9,952 nucleotides of DNA from JBGZFC01 sp041846575 (GTDB lineage: Bacteria; Bacteroidota; Bacteroidia; Bacteroidales; Dysgonomonadaceae): the NCBI GenBank assembly GCA_041846575.1, contig JBGZFC010000042.1:1-9952 (forward strand). Reading direction: 5' to 3'. This document shows, in pieces, positions 7,520 through 9,952 of the stretch. The position numbers and the translations under genes were made by a program. A model generated the notes under the pieces. The model searched no databases and had not been told where the DNA came from. It saw only the letters and a program-made list of their open reading frames with translations. Every line of letters begins with the position of its first letter. Position 1 is the first letter of the stretch.

Positions 7520-8542
7520 ATGGATTCAACAATTAATTGGTCCGAGTTGTCTTTCGGTTATATCAAAACAGACTACAATGTACGTTCTTATTTTAAAGAC
7601 GGAAAATGGAGTGAACCTGAATTGTGTTCTTCCGAGTATTTAGACATCCACATGGCTGCCACTTGTCTTCACTACGGACAAGAAGCTTTTGAAGGAATGA
7701 AAGCGTTTCGTGGTAAAGACGGTAAAATTCGCGTATTCCGTATGCGAGATAATGCTTTACGTTTGCAATCATCATGTCGCGGTATAATGATGGCAGAATT
7801 GCCCATTGAAAAATTTGAAGAGATGATAATGCTCGCTATTAAGAAAAACGAACGTTTTGTGCCTCCTTACGAAAGTGGAGCATCTCTATACATCCGTCCG
7901 TTGTTAATAGGAACAGGTGCTCTTGTAGGCGTAAGACCTGCTGACGAATATATGTTTCTGGTGTTTGTTACTCCGGTAGGACCATACTTCAAAGAAGGAT
8001 TTAAACCTACACCCATGGTTATTATGCGTGAATACGACCGTGCCGCTCCTCTTGGAACAGGTACCTACAAAGTGGGTGGAAACTATGCTGCAAGTTTGCA
8101 GTCAGGTGTGAAAGCTCACGAAATGGGATACTCTGCAGTTCTTTATTTGGACGCTAAAGAGAAAAAATATTTGGATGAATGTGGACCGGCTAACTTCTTC
8201 GGTATTAAAGACAACACATACATCACTCCAAAATCAACATCTATTCTTCCATCTATTACAAACAAGAGTTTGATGCAATTGGCAGAAGATTTGGGACTGA
8301 AAGTAGAACGTCGACAAGTGCCGGAAGAGGAATTAGCTACTTTTGAAGAAGCAGGCGCTTGCGGAACAGCTGCAGTAATCAGTCCGATTTTAAGAATTGA
8401 TGATATTAGTGAAAACAAAACATATCAGATTTCTAAAGACGGTAAAGCCGGTCCGATTTCGGAAAAACTTTACAAAAAACTTCGTGCTATCCAATACGGT
8501 GACGAACCGGATGTACACGGTTGGGTAACAATTGTAGAATAA
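7520..8542 (+). CDS. ilvE: Branched-chain amino acid aminotransferase
   Basis: A cytoplasmic fold-type IV PLP enzyme that interconverts leucine, isoleucine and valine with their 2-oxo acids, using glutamate/2-oxoglutarate (EC 2.6.1.42). At 340 residues it is the larger, eukaryote-like BCAT type. Visible signatures are HYGQEAFEGMKAFRG (51-65), the PLP lysine Lys184 in GTGTYKVGGNYAAS, YLDECGPANFFGI with the conserved Glu220, and a GTAAVISPI loop (282-290) that contacts the cofactor phosphate. The CxxC redox pair of mammalian mitochondrial BCAT is absent. The ATG at 7520 puts the N-terminal strand at the usual place for the family. The gene stands alone, divergent from dnaG, with its own candidate promoter and a strong terminator, so it is probably monocistronic. 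No other ilv or leu gene is in the window. Confidence 0.96.
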   Translation: MDSTINWSELSFGYIKTDYNVRSYFKDGKWSEPELCSSEYLDIHMAATCLHYGQEAFEGMKAFRGKDGKIRVFRMRDNALRLQSSCRGIMMAELPIEKFEEMIMLAIKKNERFVPPYESGASLYIRPLLIGTGALVGVRPADEYMFLVFVTPVGPYFKEGFKPTPMVIMREYDRAAPLGTGTYKVGGNYAASLQSGVKAHEMGYSAVLYLDAKEKKYLDECGPANFFGIKDNTYITPKSTSILPSITNKSLMQLAEDLGLKVERRQVPEEELATFEEAGACGTAAVISPILRIDDISENKTYQISKDGKAGPISEKLYKKLRAIQYGDEPDVHGWVTIVE

Positions 8543-8566
8543 AAATTTTAAGTAATTTGTTATTTT

Positions 8567-8600
8567 GGGGCTGTCTGACTAAAAAGGGCAGCCCTTTTTT
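8567..8600 (+). terminator. Intrinsic terminator of ilvE
   Basis: GGGCTG (8568-8573) pairs with CAGCCC (8589-8594). The stem extends inward by U-G, C-G and U-G pairs to nine, around the loop GACTAAAAA, and is followed directly by six T (8595-8600). It begins 25 bp after the ilvE stop codon. There is no matching T tract on the minus strand, so it should act only on ilvE transcripts. Confidence 0.9.
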
Positions 8601-8776
8601 ATCGTTGAAGGTTGGCGGAGGATGGTGTTTTAGTTTTTAAACGCGACATAACGCCTCTTTTAGAGTAAAGAGCAAATACGAAATAGAAAAAATCATAAGT
8701 AAAATGTTTTTTGTATATCGATTCTTGCCTATTATATCTATTAAAAGAAGACATAGCCATCGTATTCTATTCATAA

Positions 8777-8806
8777 CTAAAAACATCAGACATCCTACAT
8801 CTGTCT
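8777..8806 (-). terminator. Weak candidate terminator for the phosphatase-like gene
   Basis: On the minus strand, 11 bases past the stop of the phosphatase-like gene, AGACA (8806-8802) can pair with TGTCT (8792-8788) around a 9-base loop. GATG and then five T follow. The stem has only five pairs and the T tract is displaced by four bases, so termination would be inefficient. An overlapping small hairpin (TGTC-TTCA-GACA, 8802-8813) competes with it. The remaining 8601-8776 holds no gene I can support. Confidence 0.2.
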
Positions 8807-8817
8807 TCAGACAAAAA

Positions 8818-9882
8818 CTAATATATCAATATTGTTCTAAGTTTTTTTCTTTTATCTTGTGTAAGGTTAAGTTCTTTTTCAAGGTATTTATCTACCGAAC
8901 CGTATTTACTGTTTATATGGTCGATGGCATAAACCAAATATGAAGAATTTACAGAAAGTAATGCAGTAACAGCCTCCTGTATCTGTTCAGGCATGGTATG
9001 AGCACTCTCGAATATACTTGATATATTTATCAATTTTCCCGACAACATATAATCCTCAATAATAGTTGCATCTGAAGCATCCAAAGCATATAAAATCAGA
9101 AAAGATGCTATCCCTACCCTATCTTTACCCAAAGAGCCGACCAATAAAACCGGATAATTATTCTCATCAACCATTATATTGAACATCTCTTTAAACTCTT
9201 TCTTGTTGTTTTCTACAATACCGACATAAGAGTTCTGCACATAACTGATAGCAGAGTTTCTTGACATATTCTCTTCATCAATTTGCTCAATCATTGTTTC
9301 CAAATCCATCAACACAACAGGTAAAGATACTTTATTTATAGAAGGATGTATTAAAATAGGATATTTTGATTTGCTTTTTTCAGAACGAAAATCGATAATA
9401 GTTTTTATACCCAATCTTCTTATTCGTTCTTGGTCGTAAAGTGTAGCACTGCTCAAATCACCTGATCTGAATATTTTACCCCATTTCAATTGATTATTGT
9501 TTTTATTAAAATAACCTCCCAAATCCCTGAAATTTTTTACTTTACCCATTTCGATAACTCTATTCGAAACAATTCCTGAATAAACACTGTTTGCTTTCAG
9601 AATGAAAAACTTTCTTGCATCGGGATTAGAAATAGAAATCTCGGTAACTTGATCGGAGATTGCCGTAGTTTTAACGGGAGTAAAATTTTCGATAGAAACA
9701 TCATCACTCGATGAATAAATATAAATATCGCCCTCCTGGTCAGGACTAACTTCCCATTTAAGCAAAATATTACCTTCTTCGTTTTTTTCGGCTACAGATG
9801 TTATTTGCACGGTTGATGCGCAACCATAAAAAACGAATAAAATCAATATAAAAAATGAGATATTATTAAATTTTAGCACCAT
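8818..9882 (-). CDS. Lipoprotein of the tyrosine/serine phosphatase fold, catalytic Cys replaced (probable pseudophosphatase)
   Basis: The 354-residue protein begins with a hydrophobic signal, MVLKFNNISFFILILFVFYG, then Cys21, an off-consensus lipobox (FYGC) that is plausible for Bacteroidota, so it is probably anchored in the envelope. Residues about 25-112 look like a beta-rich, FN3-like domain. The rest matches the Y_phosphatase3 family: KVKNFRDLGGY (114-124), KIFRSGDLSSAT (136-147), KTIIDFRSEKSKSKYP (160-175) and the P-loop at 244-257, PVLLVGSLGKDRVG. The family P-loop is normally HCxxGKDRTG; here His-Cys are Val248-Gly249, while Gly252-Lys-Asp-Arg255 remain. Without the nucleophilic Cys the usual phosphocysteine chemistry cannot occur. 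The reading frame is otherwise intact over its full length, so it is not a decayed gene. It may bind a phosphorylated ligand or act as a scaffold. It stands alone, convergent with ilvE. Confidence 0.82.
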   Translation of the reverse strand: MVLKFNNISFFILILFVFYGCASTVQITSVAEKNEEGNILLKWEVSPDQEGDIYIYSSSDDVSIENFTPVKTTAISDQVTEISISNPDARKFFILKANSVYSGIVSNRVIEMGKVKNFRDLGGYFNKNNNQLKWGKIFRSGDLSSATLYDQERIRRLGIKTIIDFRSEKSKSKYPILIHPSINKVSLPVVLMDLETMIEQIDEENMSRNSAISYVQNSYVGIVENNKKEFKEMFNIMVDENNYPVLLVGSLGKDRVGIASFLILYALDASDATIIEDYMLSGKLINISSIFESAHTMPEQIQEAVTALLSVNSSYLVYAIDHINSKYGSVDKYLEKELNLTQDKRKKLRTILIY

Positions 9883-9899
9883 TAGTAAGTTTTATCGAG

Positions 9900-9907
9900 C
9901 AAATGTA
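9900..9907 (-). promoter_or_regulatory. Candidate Bacteroidetes -7 box for the phosphatase-like gene
   Basis: On the minus strand, TACATTTG (plus-strand CAAATGTA) exactly matches TAnnTTTG. Transcription would start near 9892-9894, leaving a very short leader of about 10 nt before the ATG at 9882. No convincing -33 TTTG is visible upstream, where the sequence is almost all A and T. The short leader lowers confidence. Confidence 0.4.
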
Positions 9908-9952
9908 TATAAAAACATCCATATTTAATTTTAATAAGCTACACTCTTAACA

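Noticed and set aside
8655..8672. Hairpin CTCTTT-TAGAGT-AAAGAG
   Set aside because: It is an AT-leaning 6-bp stem with no T tract on either strand and no link to a gene end; the true ilvE terminator lies upstream at 8567-8600.
8704..8943. 79-codon plus-strand frame in the ilvE/phosphatase-like intergenic region
   Set aside because: More than half lies antisense to the phosphatase-like gene. The peptide is a Phe/Ile/Lys-rich mix typical of AT-rich noncoding DNA, with no recognisable motif.

Overview
The window reads as ordinary chromosomal DNA of an AT-rich member of the Bacteroidota, most likely order Bacteroidales. The evidence is a GldB-family lipoprotein, a large-type branched-chain aminotransferase, a DnaG longer than the proteobacterial enzyme, gaps rich in A and T with almost no Shine-Dalgarno signals, and exact matches to the Bacteroidetes -7 promoter box TAnnTTTG upstream of three genes. 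No tRNA, rRNA, insertion sequence, CRISPR array or phage gene was found.

Layout from left to right: 1-427 has no secure gene, only two weak short open frames, an A/T palindrome and a candidate promoter. 428-3859 (+) holds a bifunctional class A penicillin-binding protein followed by a GldB-like lipoprotein, probably one transcription unit. 3867-4964 (-) converges on it with a 7-bp gap and encodes a six-helix membrane protein carrying a degenerate Nudix-like domain. 5230-7254 (-) is DNA primase dnaG. 7255-7519 is a divergent intergenic region with a candidate promoter and hairpin in the leader of ilvE. 7520-8542 (+) is ilvE, closed by a clear intrinsic terminator. 8818-9882 (-) is a lipoprotein of the tyrosine/serine phosphatase fold whose catalytic cysteine position is glycine.

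The genes serve cell-wall synthesis (PBP1A), an envelope lipoprotein function (GldB), replication priming (DnaG) and amino-acid metabolism (IlvE). They do not form one pathway. I see no convincing new multi-gene system. The observations most worth checking are two proteins that keep an enzyme fold but appear to have lost its catalytic residues: the phosphatase-like lipoprotein and the membrane-anchored Nudix-like protein. The GldB start should also be moved to 2873, which uncovers a lipoprotein signal.
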